From assembly GCA_003427395.1 (NCBI GenBank), contig BFEA01000664.1:242736-304283 (forward strand): DNA of 61,548 nt. The letters are read 5' to 3'. The translations under genes and the position numbers were made by a program. The stretch comes from Chara braunii (lineage: Eukaryota > Streptophyta > Charophyceae > Charales > Characeae). The number at the start of each line of letters is the position of its first letter. The first letter of the stretch is position 1. Positions 43,828-54,509 of the stretch are shown here, piece after piece. The notes beneath the pieces were generated by a model that worked only from the letters and a program-made list of their open reading frames with translations, was not told where the DNA came from and searched no databases.

Positions 43828-44883
43828 CACCGTCCTCAACCATGTGTCGAGGTCTTCACCCTTTTTATCACCTGAGAAGGGCTTTGGTGCTGCAATGGCA
43901 GTCTTTCGTACCCACTGACCTTGTCCCAGAGCCTGCGAGAGGACAAGTTGTGGAGCTTGTGGACCAGGTTGCTGCACCTGCTGTTTCTGGGGCTGCATGC
44001 CCTGTGGCTGCCCTTGCTGTAGCTGCCCGGTCAACGGTGGCTACGGAACGACAGACTGCCCTGCGGGAACAGTCTGCAGGGGATGGTAAGAATAGACTGG
44101 CCGGATTGGAACCTGTACACTTGGTCCTGCTGAGAACCTGCCTATCAAAGGCATGCCAAGATGGGAAGCAGTTTGTACCGGAACCGAAGGTAGTGTAGAT
44201 GGGAGTACCTCAGCTACCGGTGGGACAAAAGGAGGAGGTTGTACCACCAGCCAGGCACCTGGTCGAGATTGTGAAGGTGAAATCTGAACTCGTCCAACCA
44301 GCACGGCCAGACTTCTCTGTTTATCCTGCAAGAGGACCTTATGGTAGTCCTGCACCTCTACTACATCTAGCAGGGCCTCCCTAACTGTTCTTACATCGGC
44401 ATCCATATTCGTTAGATCCATCTCTTCTAACTCCTGCATGTCCGCTTCTCTCCGCTGCATCCTTGACCTACATCTAATCACTCTTTCTTTTTCTGCCTGT
44501 ATCTCAGCTAACGCCTGCTGTAGTTGTGCTTCGCGAGCATCTGCTCGTTGAATGGCGACCTCCTCAGGAGTCAACACTAACTGCTGGTTAACAATAGCAC
44601 CAGCGGACTGACTCGGGGTCTGTGAACTAGTCCGTGCACCACTGGCCTGAAAACTCTGCTGCGCAACAGTGGCCATTGTGGCCGCTGAGGCAGCTGCCTC
44701 TTTGGCGAAGTCCCTGGTTGCCTCTGCGTCCCTTGCAATCCTCTGCTGATGCTGCCTTTCCCTAGCTTCTCAGAGCAAAAAACGATCTCCCTCCGCTCCT
44801 AAAGCTATGTGAACCAACGGGAGTCTTCGGCTCGACGAACGCAAGATCCAACCGTACGGGTCAATGTATTCTTCGTCGCTCAT
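43828..44883 (-). pseudogene. gag: Gypsy element 4: gag N-terminal part (truncated)
   Basis: Start ATG at 44883-44881 (MSDEEYIDPYGWILR). The frame runs leftward with TGA stops at about 44767 and about 44040. A long charged coiled coil rich in Gln/Glu/Arg (about 44400-44620) and a Gln/Pro-rich linker are followed by KPFSGDKKGEDLDTWL, the usual beginning of a gypsy capsid. The protein is cut at about 43828 by the junction with the + strand LTR. No pol remains. Confidence 0.65.
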
Positions 44884-47379
44884 ATACTACAGCAATATAC
44901 ACAGTCTGCACTTGGACACTTGTTGCCTACCGCAGCTTAGTGGTCAAACCTATTTAAAATAATAAAATAATTCATCGGTGGCAATAACAGAAGATACACA
45001 GTTGGGTTCAACAGGTAAGTCCAGGTCCGTACAGTCAACTCTATTTATTCTGCCTAGTTCTCAAACAGAAAGCAATTGCGGAAAACAGATTGTTCTACCT
45101 ATGCTGTCTGTCAAATGTGTCAATGGCAGTCACATCTAACTAATCAAAGATAAAAATAGAATTGCTTGCATGGATATTTGCAGAATGGAGTTGACAACAA
45201 GCTATCACTTGTAATCCACCCCTTTCCCAATTCTTCTTGAAGTCACTTGACGTCAGCGTTCCTAAGCAATCCAAATAGTGCTAGAGTCTGAAGGTGTGCA
45301 CGGCCCACCCCTGTGCCCCAAGTCATGAGCTATGGCCAGTCCCATTTGTGCTTTCTTTATCCTCGCGCATGATCCGAGTCGGTCTCCCCGCCGGAGGTTC
45401 TTTTCAGACGGTCTGGTACTCATCTCCCTCATAGGACTGGCCAGTCCCCCACAACCTCTACTAAGCGCAGCAGGTAGACAAGGACAAGAGCAGCAAAGCA
45501 TGCGTGCTCTACTCCCAGTGGGTTGACATGGTGACCGTGACCCAATGCTTCGTCCAGGGCCCTTCAGATGGCAACATCCTTTTCTTCCAGCTGTTCCACG
45601 TGAACAATGCCGACTCTCAAGATGAGCGCACACGACTTCTCAGATGAGAGGACTCTCAAGACAGAACACACATCCTCACGGTAAGAATTGTCGAAGAGGG
45701 TAGATAATGTCAAGAGCAACGTACCTCAAACCAATCACAACTATTCTCACCAGATGACCTGACGTCAATGCGATGACCAACCATTACCTTGGCACAACCA
45801 GCATTATACCGCTGTTCCACCTCAGCTTCAATCGTGCGTCAGATAGTTCTCATCACACCACAAAACACCCAATATCACCGCAATAGCATTCCTGGCACCC
45901 CCAATCTCCTGGGTAGCCTTTCCTACTTGCCTTCGCCCTCCTCACTGCACACAATCCACGGTCGCTGCCCCACCTACCCGCGTCCATGCACCACAAAAGC
46001 AAAAGACAAGCGCCACATGAGCGCATACGTACCACAACTCCGATACCAAAATGCATGGAAAATGAGCGATAGCAAAATACAAAAACCAAGCCACATCATA
46101 GATATAAAACCAGATAGTTGTGACCTCGAACCAAAAGCAGAATTGCAAAAGGAAATACACCAAATAAGAGCACAACAGAGCTCACAAACGACAATGTTGA
46201 AATAGTCTTATCATCATCATCCATGAACCAACGTCGTTCCTATAAGTGGTGCTCGACGCCAATAATACAGCTGGCAGATCCTATCTAGCCTATCTACAAT
46301 ACAGCCGGTGACCTCAACAGCTTTCGAAGTACGAGCAGATCTCGGCCAATGCCTTCCGCATCAAGCACTAGGTATGTCCTTGCCACACTCACAACCTCAA
46401 TCCCCCACACAGATGCCACATGCACCCGAAGACCACCATGCGTCTCATCCAGCAATGAGCAGGCAAGATCGACTATGGCTGCCTGCGTTCAACCTTGCTC
46501 GCTCGTGAGCGCTGTCGGTGCGAATAACCTTACAAGGGTATCCGCCCTGGTTTTTGCAAGTGACAGAAAATAAGTTTTGTTTAAAGACCGAGTACACCCC
46601 ACGACTCGCAGTGGTGTCTATTGTTTATGTTGACTGAATGGTTGATCAGGATAGAGAGTGTGTGGGTGCGCAGATTTAAGGCGCGCTTGATCTCTCTTCT
46701 TGTTGATGATTGTGAAGTAGACGTGGTTGTCGGCCAGGCTTTTCTGTGTGATTAAACTGGGATTAAAAAGGATTTTGTCTCTTGGCTGGTACGCTTGACT
46801 ACGACATGTGCGCTCGTATGGAGGACGACGTCGGTGATAATGCGACATTTAAGTAATAGTTAGAGTTGCAAGGGAGTGGACGCGCGGCAGGCGTGAGGCC
46901 TGACGACCATGGTGGTTTGGTGGTAGGATGAGAGTACGACCTTGGAATATCTTAGAGAGCCTGCTCGTGTAGCACTAACCACTTATATGGCTTACAACTT
47001 TACATGGTTTACCGCTAGTGCTAGAACCAGCCTTAGGCCTAACACTATTGGCTACGTTGTCGGATTTTCATATGAGGGATTCAGGGATGAAGGTCGGCGA
47101 GCGACGGTGCGGGAGCGTGGGAGTGGCGTGAACGAACCGCGAGGTTGAGGGCCCGGTGTGGCTATCCCCTATGGTTTTGCTGCCCACCGGCTGAAGCGGT
47201 ACGGGTAGTCCCTTTTTCTCCTCTCGTCTGTTGTTTTAGCGTTTATGTTCCTAATCTTCATTTACTCTACTTTTTTATTATTTTTATTACTATCTATTTT
47301 TATTGGCTTGCTTTCTTTCAGCCAGGCGTGGCGCCGTGTTCTTGGGGCACCCAACCTAATCAGCCCCCGTCTGCTGTAA
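44884..47379. other. Unassigned interval
   Basis: No recognisable domain on either strand. The leader of element 4 may occupy the first few hundred bases, but no primer-binding site was seen. The 76-codon - strand frame 46618-46848 and + frame 46942-47148 look protein-like in composition but match nothing I know. A pyrimidine tract with CAG at 47321 (TTGCTTTCTTTCAG) is a good splice-acceptor candidate for the frame that follows. Confidence 0.4.
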
Positions 47380-47830
47380 GAGGTTGACTGTGAATATGTC
47401 CGTCTGGAACCGCAAGATGGTGAACTATGCGAGGACACAGAGGGCAAAAGGGGGGGGGATACCAGTGCAAGGCCGCAATTGTGCTGGGTCTGCGGCTCGG
47501 ACTGCCCCGACAACTGTTTCGTTTGGGGCCCTCCTCCACGTCAGTCTTCAAAGTTCTCTTTGAATATTTGCCCCTACCACCGAGCGCTGCACCGGGGCCC
47601 GCTTCACCTCGGCTTATGCTGCGGGGTTCATAGCAAGCCATGTGCCCTCCTGTTGATCAACTGCGTAGGAATCACTGCGATGGGTGCATAGGTCGTGAGC
47701 CTCGATGCCATATGCTATTTCGAGTTGACGGATTCGGCCGGCGAATTTGTTATGCACTACTTAACGGACCTCGACTTCCGTGACCAATGTCCTGCTGTCT
47801 GTATCGATCAACTCCCGTTGTGGAGTCGGG
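47380..47830 (+). pseudogene. Unidentified Cys-rich coding segment, copy 1, with exon-like 3' part
   Basis: A frame open from 47380 gives a Cys-rich protein (LCWVCGSDCPDNCFVWGP near 47479-47535, then NICPYHRALH) to a TAG at 47689. The same frame continues as VVSLDAICYFELTDSAGEF to SRG. The TAG is part of CATAG, so an intron acceptor there would remove it; the segment 47692-47830 would then be a 139-base exon. The expected donor reads GGTTAGC here but GGTAAGC in copy 2. I do not recognise the family. Zinc binding is suggested only by the cysteine spacing. Confidence 0.45.
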
Positions 47831-47933
47831 GTTAGCGCTCAGTTGGCGAGGAAAGGGGTGATGGGCAACAAGTAAAAGGGGAGTGAACGGAGACGAGGGG
47901 GTGCATTGGGTGCGTGCAAGGAAGGAAGGGCGT

Positions 47934-48233
47934 TGTAACGGACATCTGTTTGGCCTGTGAGACCAGCCCCTTGGCCAGTTCTCACAGGCCTGTGTTGTAT
48001 TCGAGGTAGTCCAGTCCAGCCTGTACCGGTACCAGCCAGTCCAGTCCAGTCTAGTCAGTCCGCTGGGGTATACCCTGCCAGAGTCTGTATTTTGGATCAT
48101 TTTACATTCACACATTTTGGAGTACATGCGTTGGAGTTCACGTGGGAGCTGCACTGTGCCATCTTGCTCCACCCTCATCCTCCATCTCCATCTCTATCCC
48201 AGGCGGAGCACCACACCCGGTGGGTCCGCCACA
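47934..48233 (+). mobile_element. Short LTR (family B), 300 bp
   Basis: Starts TGTAACGGACATC and ends GGTCCGCCACA, TG...CA ends, followed after one base by a primer-binding site. It contains GTCCAGTCCAG-type short repeats near 48010-48060 and a GGCCTGTGAG...CTCACAGGCC inverted pair at 47953-47991. No internal coding region of this element is seen downstream. Confidence 0.7.
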
Positions 48234-48234
48234 C

Positions 48235-48246
48235 TGGTATCAGAGG
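48235..48246 (+). promoter_or_regulatory. Primer-binding site after the family-B LTR
   Basis: TGGTATCAGAGG, 11 of 12 bases of the initiator-Met complement, one base after the LTR end. It supports reading 47934-48233 as a 5' LTR on the + strand. Confidence 0.75.
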
Positions 48247-48360
48247 GGGAACGTTCCCCGCTCCCACCCACCACAGCGCATAGCAGGAGGTACTGCAAAA
48301 CCCGACACCGAGTTTTTTGGCAGTTTTTCGACCGTTTCCAGCGAAAAACAGCGGGAAAAT

Positions 48361-48430
48361 GTGACTGAACGTGCAGCAGCGAAGGAGCGACACATGTGAC
48401 TGAATGTGCAACAGTGAAGGAGCGACACAC
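48361..48430. repeat. 35-bp tandem repeat, 2 units
   Basis: GTGACTGAACGTGCAGCAGC at 48361 and a near copy at 48396. They differ at a few positions. The unit ends in GGAGCGACACAY. Confidence 0.85.
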
Positions 48431-49290
48431 GGCGAGAAAAGAGAGATAGAGCCACCCACGGCGCTTGCACGGCCAAGGCCGTCGCACATGCACGCGCCAC
48501 GTGCCCACGCTGGCCGGCTCTGCTCCTGGATTATTTATCATCAAGATACGGATGCGTGCTGCTGCCAAGGTTTGAACATGGGCAGCTGCTGGCCATGCGC
48601 GTACGTAACTGCTGCCATAACACACTGGCCACAGTGTGTGTATGGCTTTGTATTGTGGCATGCTGGTGTTGAAGAACTGTTGTGCCGGCTATTTAACCCC
48701 CCCACAGCTGGCGAGCGGCGAGCAGTGGCCAGCTGGGCTGCTATTTGCTCCCCCCCCTCCGCCCCCTGCCCCGGGGCTGCTGCTGCCTGCGCACGTGGCC
48801 ATTTGCAGTGCCACGTGGCAGCTTGCTGTGGAGCTGAAGACCCCCCTGATCAGGGGGCTGCTCTACACTGGTGAGGGTCTGCTCACACAACATACGCTGG
48901 AGTACTGCTGCTAGGGGCTGATCAAGATCTCAGCCCCTCTCTCCTCCAGCTGGCTTGCTGCAGCGAAGGCCAAGACCCTCCTGGTGTTAGTATACCTTAT
49001 GCCCTTGGAGACACCAAGGGCCAGGTATCACCTCCCTCTTCCCTTTCCCTACTAATCCACTTTCTCTACCTTGTCTCTCTCCTCTTACTTCTTCCTCTTC
49101 TATCTCACTCACTTCCCTCTAATCACTCTCACTGCTCATACCCCTCTCCCCAGCTTTCGCAACTTTCTCCTTCTCTCCTTCTTATTTTATTCCTAAACCC
49201 CTTCTTTTTCCCCCACCTTCCACTGCCTCTTTCCCCTCCTCTTTTTACCTTCCCCACCCCACCCTTTCTCCCACCACCCACCATTTTACT
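48431..49290. other. Unassigned; GC-rich then pyrimidine-rich
   Basis: 48431-48960 is GC-rich with GCTGCTGCC motifs. 48960-49290 is mostly CTTCC/CCTCT low complexity. Open frames are unsupported. It may be the leader of the family-B element. Confidence 0.45.
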
Positions 49291-49298
49291 CTATTTTA

Positions 49299-49562
49299 CT
49301 AGGCTACCAGAGTGGCCCGGGGTCACTTGCCCGGTCGGGCCAAAAAAATAAAAATAAAAAAATTATTTTTCATTTTTAATTTTTATTTTAATTTTGGTGA
49401 AGAATTTCGATGTGACCCTGAGGCAAAAGTTCTTCAGTTTATTCTCCTGCATAACATAGTTTGTTTTCGGATGTTTTGGAGTTTTTTTTTTTTTTTTTTT
49501 TGCTGGGACCTCCTTGCACGGGCTGGCCACCCGGGACCCGGGCGGCCCGGCTGGTAGCCTAG
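49299..49562 (+). mobile_element. hAT-like MITE, copy 2 (264 bp)
   Basis: Perfect 12-base terminal inverted repeats CTAGGCTACCAG and CTGGTAGCCTAG, flanked by the exact 8-base target duplication CTATTTTA (49291-49298 and 49563-49570). The inside has A/T-rich arms, TTTCGATGTGACCCTGAGGC, a 22-T run and CCCGGG/GGCCCGG-rich subterminal sequence. There is no reading frame for a transposase. The 8-base duplication is the hallmark of hAT (and a few other) DNA transposons. Confidence 0.85.
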
Positions 49563-49570
49563 CTATTTTA

Positions 49571-49915
49571 TTCATTTATTTTCTTTTCTTTCCTCCTCTT
49601 TTCTCTTTGCTTCTTGACCCCTCTCCACCTTTCCCATCCTTTTCTCTCCCATTCTCTCACCCTCCTCTCCCCCAACTACAACCCCGCCATCCCCCCACCT
49701 TCCACTTCCACCCTTTTCTTTGTCTCACCTATTTCTCTCTTCCTTCTTCACTTTTTCATTCCCTTTCCCCCCCCGAACTTCGATTTTTTTCTGTTTTTTT
49801 TTCTTTGTGTTTTTCGTTTGATTTAAATTTCCTATTTCTTCAAAATTTGAATTCTCTTCTTCTCTCTACTTCCTTTCTCATTTTCTGATTTATTTTCTTT
49901 ATTTTTAGTTATTCT
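49571..49915. other. Pyrimidine-rich low complexity between two MITEs
   Basis: Dominated by CTTTCC, TTTCTC and TTTTT stretches. Open frames (49514-49888 and others) are Pro/Ser/Phe-rich by composition only. Confidence 0.7.
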
Positions 49916-49923
49916 GAAATTTC

Positions 49924-50413
49924 CAAGGCTATCAGCCGGGCCGCCCGGGTCACCCTATTTTCCTGGACGGCCCGGCCGTCCAAGGACGAGGGGAGGTCCT
50001 AGCCAAAAAAAAAAAAAAAAAAAAACCAAAAAAATCCGAAAAAAACACTATAATATGCAGAAAAATAAACAGAGCAACTTTTGCCTCAGGGTCACACCGA
50101 AATTCTTTGTCAAACTGAAAATAAAAAATTAAATTAATATATGATGAGTCGGTGAAACTCCAACGAAACAGTTTGTCACAGCCCCTCGTTTGTTGTCCTC
50201 TTCTCCCTCTCTGCCTACGGGTTACCGGGCAGTTCTATTTGACGATATATATACGATATATATATTTGTTGTCCTCTTCTCTCTTTCTGCCTGCGGTTTT
50301 ACCAGGCAGTTCTGTTTGCGACGATATATATCGTCACAAACAGAACTGCCCGATAAACCGTAGTATTTTTGGCCCGGCAAGGCAAGTGGCCGCGGGCCAC
50401 TCTGGTAGCTTAG
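49924..50413 (-). mobile_element. hAT-like MITE, copy 3 (490 bp, inverted, with extra insert)
   Basis: Ends CAAGGCTATCAG and CTGGTAGCTTAG are imperfect inverted repeats, flanked by the exact 8-base duplication GAAATTTC (49916-49923 and 50414-50421). Relative to copies 1 and 2 it is reversed: CCTCAGGGTCACACCGAAAT lies at about 50082-50101 and GGCCACTCTGGTAG at its right end. About 200 extra bases (50150-50360) with repeated TTGTTGTCCTCTTCTC and CGGGCAGTTCT...GACGATATATA units account for the larger size. Confidence 0.82.
50294..50360. repeat. Strong 67-base hairpin inside MITE copy 3
   Basis: Arms CGGTTTTACCAGGCAGTTCT... and ...AGAACTGCCCGATAAACCG pair over about 31 bases with few mismatches around a short ATATA centre. 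A diverged half copy precedes it at about 50219-50253. It looks like a separate foldback insertion. Confidence 0.75.
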
Positions 50414-50421
50414 GAAATTTC

Positions 50422-50803
50422 GAATTATTTTTTGCGGCATCTCTAGATCTAATAGGACTTAGTTACTTCCGCTTTCGACGCAAATTTCGACCCCGTGGAG
50501 GTAACAAAGTGCTGCCGAAATTTTCTCTTTTCTCCCCACTTTCTCCATCTTACTTAGTCATAACCTTGCCGGCCCACTTCGACCCCATGGCGGTAACGAA
50601 ATGTTGCCAAAATTTTGGAAAAATTCAACACTTAGTCCCTCTTCACTCTCCACCTCCTCATTTATTTATTTATTTATTTACTTATTATTTCTTTATTTAT
50701 TTTCTTAGATTTTTAATTTGCGGCATTTTGAAACTTAGTGTGCTTATCTTGGTCTCTCCTTTCCCTTGACACATTCTTGACCCCATGGGGGGTAGGGAAA
50801 TGT
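50422..50803. other. Unassigned, with three copies of a ~35-base motif
   Basis: CGACCCCGTGGAGGTAACAA, CGACCCCATGGCGGTAACGA and TGACCCCATGGGGGGTAGGG occur at about 50488, 50579 and 50778, the first two each followed by a GTGCTGCC or ATGTTGCC and AAATTTT context. No gene was recognised. Confidence 0.5.
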
Positions 50804-51138
50804 TGGTGAACTGTGCGAGGACACAGAGGGCAAAACGGGGGCCCCACGTCGGTCTTCAAAGTTCCCTTTGAATATCTGCCCCTACCACCGAGCGCTGCAC
50901 CCGGGCCCGCTTCCTCTGGGCTGATGCTGCGGGGTTCGCAGCAAGCCCCGTGCCCTCCTGTTGATCAACTGCGTAGAAATGACTGCGATGGGTGCATAGG
51001 TCGTGAGCCTCGACGCCATGTGTTATTTCGAGTTGACGGATTCGGCCGGCGAGTTTGTTATGCACTACTTAAAGGACCTCGACTTCCGTGACCAATGTCC
51101 TGCTGTTTGTATCGATCAACTCCCGTTGTGGAGTCGGG
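50804..51138 (+). pseudogene. Unidentified coding segment, copy 2, with intact exon signals
   Basis: Homologous to 47418-47830, with about 75 bases lost around the Cys-rich part and a TGA in the first half. The 3' part 51000-51138 keeps an acceptor-like CATAG before it and a consensus-like donor (CGGG then GTAAGC) after it. It encodes VVSLDAMCYFELTDSAGEF through LPLWSRG. Against copy 1 this 139-base stretch has six differences, four of them synonymous (GAT/GAC, TGC/TGT, GAA/GAG, GTC/GTT), and two changing residues (ATA/ATG and ACG/AAG). The function is unknown. Confidence 0.45.
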
Positions 51139-51241
51139 GTAAGCGCTCAGTTGGCGAGGAAAGGGGTGATGGGCAACAAGTAAAAGGGGAGTGAACGGAG
51201 ACGAGCGGGTGCATTGGGTGCGTGCAAGGAAGGAAGGGCGT

Positions 51242-51314
51242 TGTAACGGACCTCTGATTGGCCTGTGAGACCAGCCCCTTGGCCAGTTCTCACAGGCCTG
51301 TGTTGTATTCGAGG
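51242..51314 (+). mobile_element. Family-B LTR fragment (73 bp)
   Basis: First 73 bases of the LTR seen at 47934, starting TGTAACGGAC and stopping at ATTCGAGG. It is bracketed by two copies of a ~70-base host-side segment (AAGTAAAAGGGGAGTGAACG at about 51178 and 51321), so it lies at a duplication junction. Confidence 0.7.
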
Positions 51315-53520
51315 CAATGAAGTAAAAGGGGAGTGAACGGAGATGAGGAGGTGCGTTGGGTGTGTGCAGGGAAGGAAGGGTGTGGTGACGAGGAAAGAGG
51401 TAGCCATGGCGGGAGCTAAAGACATATAGCCCGCTCGCCCGTTGCTTGATGAAAACGGGCGGGTAAGGAAGCTAATCCGACGTTATTCGGTGAGGCGAAC
51501 CGATTGTTGCAGTCAGAACGGTGGGGTGGTTAGTTGAAAGGGCAAGTAAGAAAGATAGATAGAGCTCGAAGACATGGTAGGAGGGGCAATGAAAGGGTTG
51601 GCAAAACGGAGAGGCACTCGATCCCGCACGGAATCGAGGGAACCAAGATGCAAATCCGGGGTTCTTGGACTAGGCGAGTTTAACGATAGTACAAGTTTTA
51701 GTAATGGATTAGTAGAATAGGAGTAAGGAAAAGAGATGCGCGGGGAAGTAACGAGAACAGATACGGTAGGAATCGAAAATTAGTATATCTGTGTCATTTC
51801 TTGACCGATTTTGTTGAAGTAAAGTGCTAAGTGGGGGATCTAGAGTTCTGCGAATCGAATAGAGAAGTTAGATTTGGGAGAGGAGTTGTGGGTTTTGTGG
51901 TGCAAAGAAAAAAAGTTGCACTTGGGAAAAGGAGATTTTTGAAAAGTCAATGTATCTTTCTGTGTTCCAGCGGCAGATCCACTGCGGTTTTACTCATCCC
52001 ATCGGTGGAGAAAGTGAGGGGCCAGCCGCGGGGCTGGAGACTATCCAGTTTTGCAGTGCGTAGCTCATCCCATTGAGGATAGTAACCCTAGTATGTCTCT
52101 CAGCGCGAATGGCTAGCAAGGGAATGCATATTTTTATGCTATAGCGGAAGGATCCATTGCGATTTTGCTCATCCTATCGATGGAAGTTGTGTGAGGTGAG
52201 CAGGGGCTCACAAACTTACGTGTTGGCTAGTGCGTTGTTCATCCTAAGAAGTGCATCTGGCTGCATTCTTGCAGAAGACTCATCACGGTTTTGCTCATTC
52301 TATCAAGGGTGACGACGAAGATAATGAGAAGGAAAAGGTGTAGTAGAAGAAGAGGTTGCGGAGGATCGTGTTGGAGAGAAGGAATAAGTGAGGAGAATAG
52401 TGTGTGTTGGGTTCGAAGGTGATGATTAGAATTAATGAGAGAGAGAGAATACATGCTTACCTTGTGAAAGCGATGCGGGATGAACCGAAAGGCGAGTTGC
52501 GGTGTTAAGCTTTACGGGCATAGGTGGGGAATGTACCTTTCTCCGCCCTTGTGGTAGGATCATTTTGTTCTGATGTGCAGTAGGCGGGGCAGTTTGGGAT
52601 GTATGGTCTTAGCAAGAAATCCGCTTCCGTTTTGCACTTTCGGAGAGCAAAGGGTAGGGGTCTTAGCAAGAAATCCGCTTCCGCTTCCGTTTTGCACTTT
52701 CGAAGAGCATAGGGCAGTTTCGGATGTATGGTCCTAGCTACGGTCGTTGGGTTCGAAGCGCCCATTGCAGTTGGCCGTTTTTGTTAGTCGGAGCATCTTC
52801 TAAATCCGCTCGGCTCTGCAATTGCTACAACTGCCAAGGTCGCAGGAGCTCGACCGAGGCCTTTGGCCAGGTGTATTGGAGGAAGAATGAGAGACAGGCA
52901 TTGAGAGAGAGGGAGAGAGGGCGCCTACCTAGCAAAGCTGAAGTAGCGAGGAGGTGGCCAAGCACAAAGTTGAAGACTCGCTTGCTAGCCGGGTGCTCCC
53001 ATTCCATTTGAACAGAGTAGCGCGGAGCGAGCTGCAGAGTGAGGGTTTGTCTGTTGGCTAGTGTGCTGCTCATTCTGCCGATTGAAATGGCGTAAGCCCG
53101 ACTGTGGGTTGGATGCTTGCCCGGGCTTGGTGAGGACTGCCTGGTGAGTATTTGTACGCACCCCGCCCACTATACGGGCAGTTAGATCACCCTGCTGCCT
53201 CACTATGGATAGAGGGCAGAGTGTGTCTTGACCCAGAGGCCGTGTCTTGAGCTGTGGCCGTTACACTTCGGATCATGGCTCCTGTGGAGGGTTTGAGTTT
53301 GAAGAAGGGGGGGGGGTATTGTTGCGAATTGGAAGGTCGTTAGAGAGTCAACTGTCGGTAGTTTGACTTCAGTCAACCAAGCCGCTGCACATTTTGGCCG
53401 CCATTGTGGGGCCCTCAGGCGCAAAAAGGGATTAAGGGGCTCTCACACGAGTCTGAGTGCACGTCCCTTGTATCTGAGAGACCAAATCTTTCTCCTTCTG
53501 CGCTTCTCACTCTAAGTCTG
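51315..53520. other. Unassigned interval with degenerate repeats
   Basis: A CGCCCGTT...AACGGGCG stem lies at about 51436-51463. Imperfect repeats with ACTGCGGTTTTACTCATCCC-like sequence occur at about 51975, 52155 and 52278, and a related GTTGGCTAGTGTGCTGCTCAT near 53055. A duplicated CTTAGCAAGAAATCCGCTTC lies at 52607 and 52661. No protein family recognised. Confidence 0.45.
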
Positions 53521-53800
53521 GTCTAATGGTTTGGAGAGGTACGCGGCAAGCGGGATTGCAACCCGTAATCCGTACCAAGGCCTCTGTGGGAGGTTGCCCC
53601 ACCGATTGCAGGAGCCCTGCCGGAACCTACGAAAGGTTCTGGAGGCAGGGAACTGAGTGGTAATCTTCATCTCCTTATAAAAACCCAGTCAAAACCCTTG
53701 TTTTTTTTTTTTTTTTTTTTTTAATAAACACCCCCACCGGTGTTAGTGTTGCTGATAAGAGCAGACACCACTAGCACCTGGGGAGAGGCTCCATCTATTG
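53521..53800. other. T22 run and GC stem-loop
   Basis: A 22-T run at 53701-53722 is followed by a stem: GGTGTTAGTGTTG (53739-53751) pairs with CACCACTAGCACC (53766-53778), with further CCCC/GGGG outside. Upstream, AGCGGGATTGCAACCCG and GCAGGAGCCCTGCC form small stems. No RNA family was identified. Confidence 0.45.
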
Positions 53801-53999
53801 GTGGGGAGCATCACCTGCTGGAGAACGGGTCAAGCGTCCCTTGTGCAAATTGAAATTTGAGTACATTCGGAAGCCTGCCAGCATTGATTACCCTGGATTC
53901 CCTGGACTCCCAGGGATTGATTGAGCAGCTCAGAGACACAGCCCGCCAGCATTGATTGCCCTGTTTCCAGCGGATTAACTATGCAGGGTTAGCAAATTG

Positions 54000-54115
54000 A
54001 CAGCAAATTGACAGCAAATTGACATTCTTCATTACCACCGCCTCTTCTGTGGGCATCAGACCACCGCCTCTTCTGTCGGCATCAGGCCACCGCCTCTTCA
54101 GTCTTCATCAGACCA
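54000..54115. repeat. Short tandem repeats (11-bp x3 and 26-bp x3)
   Basis: AGCAAATTGAC is repeated three times just upstream (about 53993-54025). Then CCGCCTCTTCTG starts at 54038, 54064 and 54090 define three 26-bp units. Neighbouring 53801-53990 holds two copies of CAGCATTGATT. The surrounding 53801-54500 has no recognised gene. Confidence 0.75.
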
Positions 54116-54509
54116 CCAGATCACCCATGTTTCGCTAGCGGCTGCTTTCGCCAATGCCTGCCCTGTGCTGTTGTTTGGGGCCTTGCTCACCCTGCACCGT
54201 ACCATTGCATGTCGACCATTGCCAGCTGGTGGGGTGGGAATGGGTCAGGAAAATCAGTGGATGGTCTCAGCGGGATCTCCCAGTTAAAACCCTTACCTGT
54301 ACATCTCGCTAAAGTTTGACTGAGTATACTGCATGCATCCCTATTGAAATTATGTTAGACTTTCTGGACATTAATCAGAGTTAAGTAAGGGAATGCATGC
54401 ACAATCTCAGTTTCATTTTTGTTGCTTGTCTGAATTCAGATTGAGAAAGGGTTGTGAATTGGGGGAACGAGGGAGGAAGTTCGTTCTGCTTGCGATTGTC
54501 TGGGTCAAC

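Noticed and set aside
46618-46848. 76-codon - strand frame that looks protein-like
   Set aside because: It matches no family I know and lacks neighbouring exon or operon-like support, so it is only mentioned in the interval entry.
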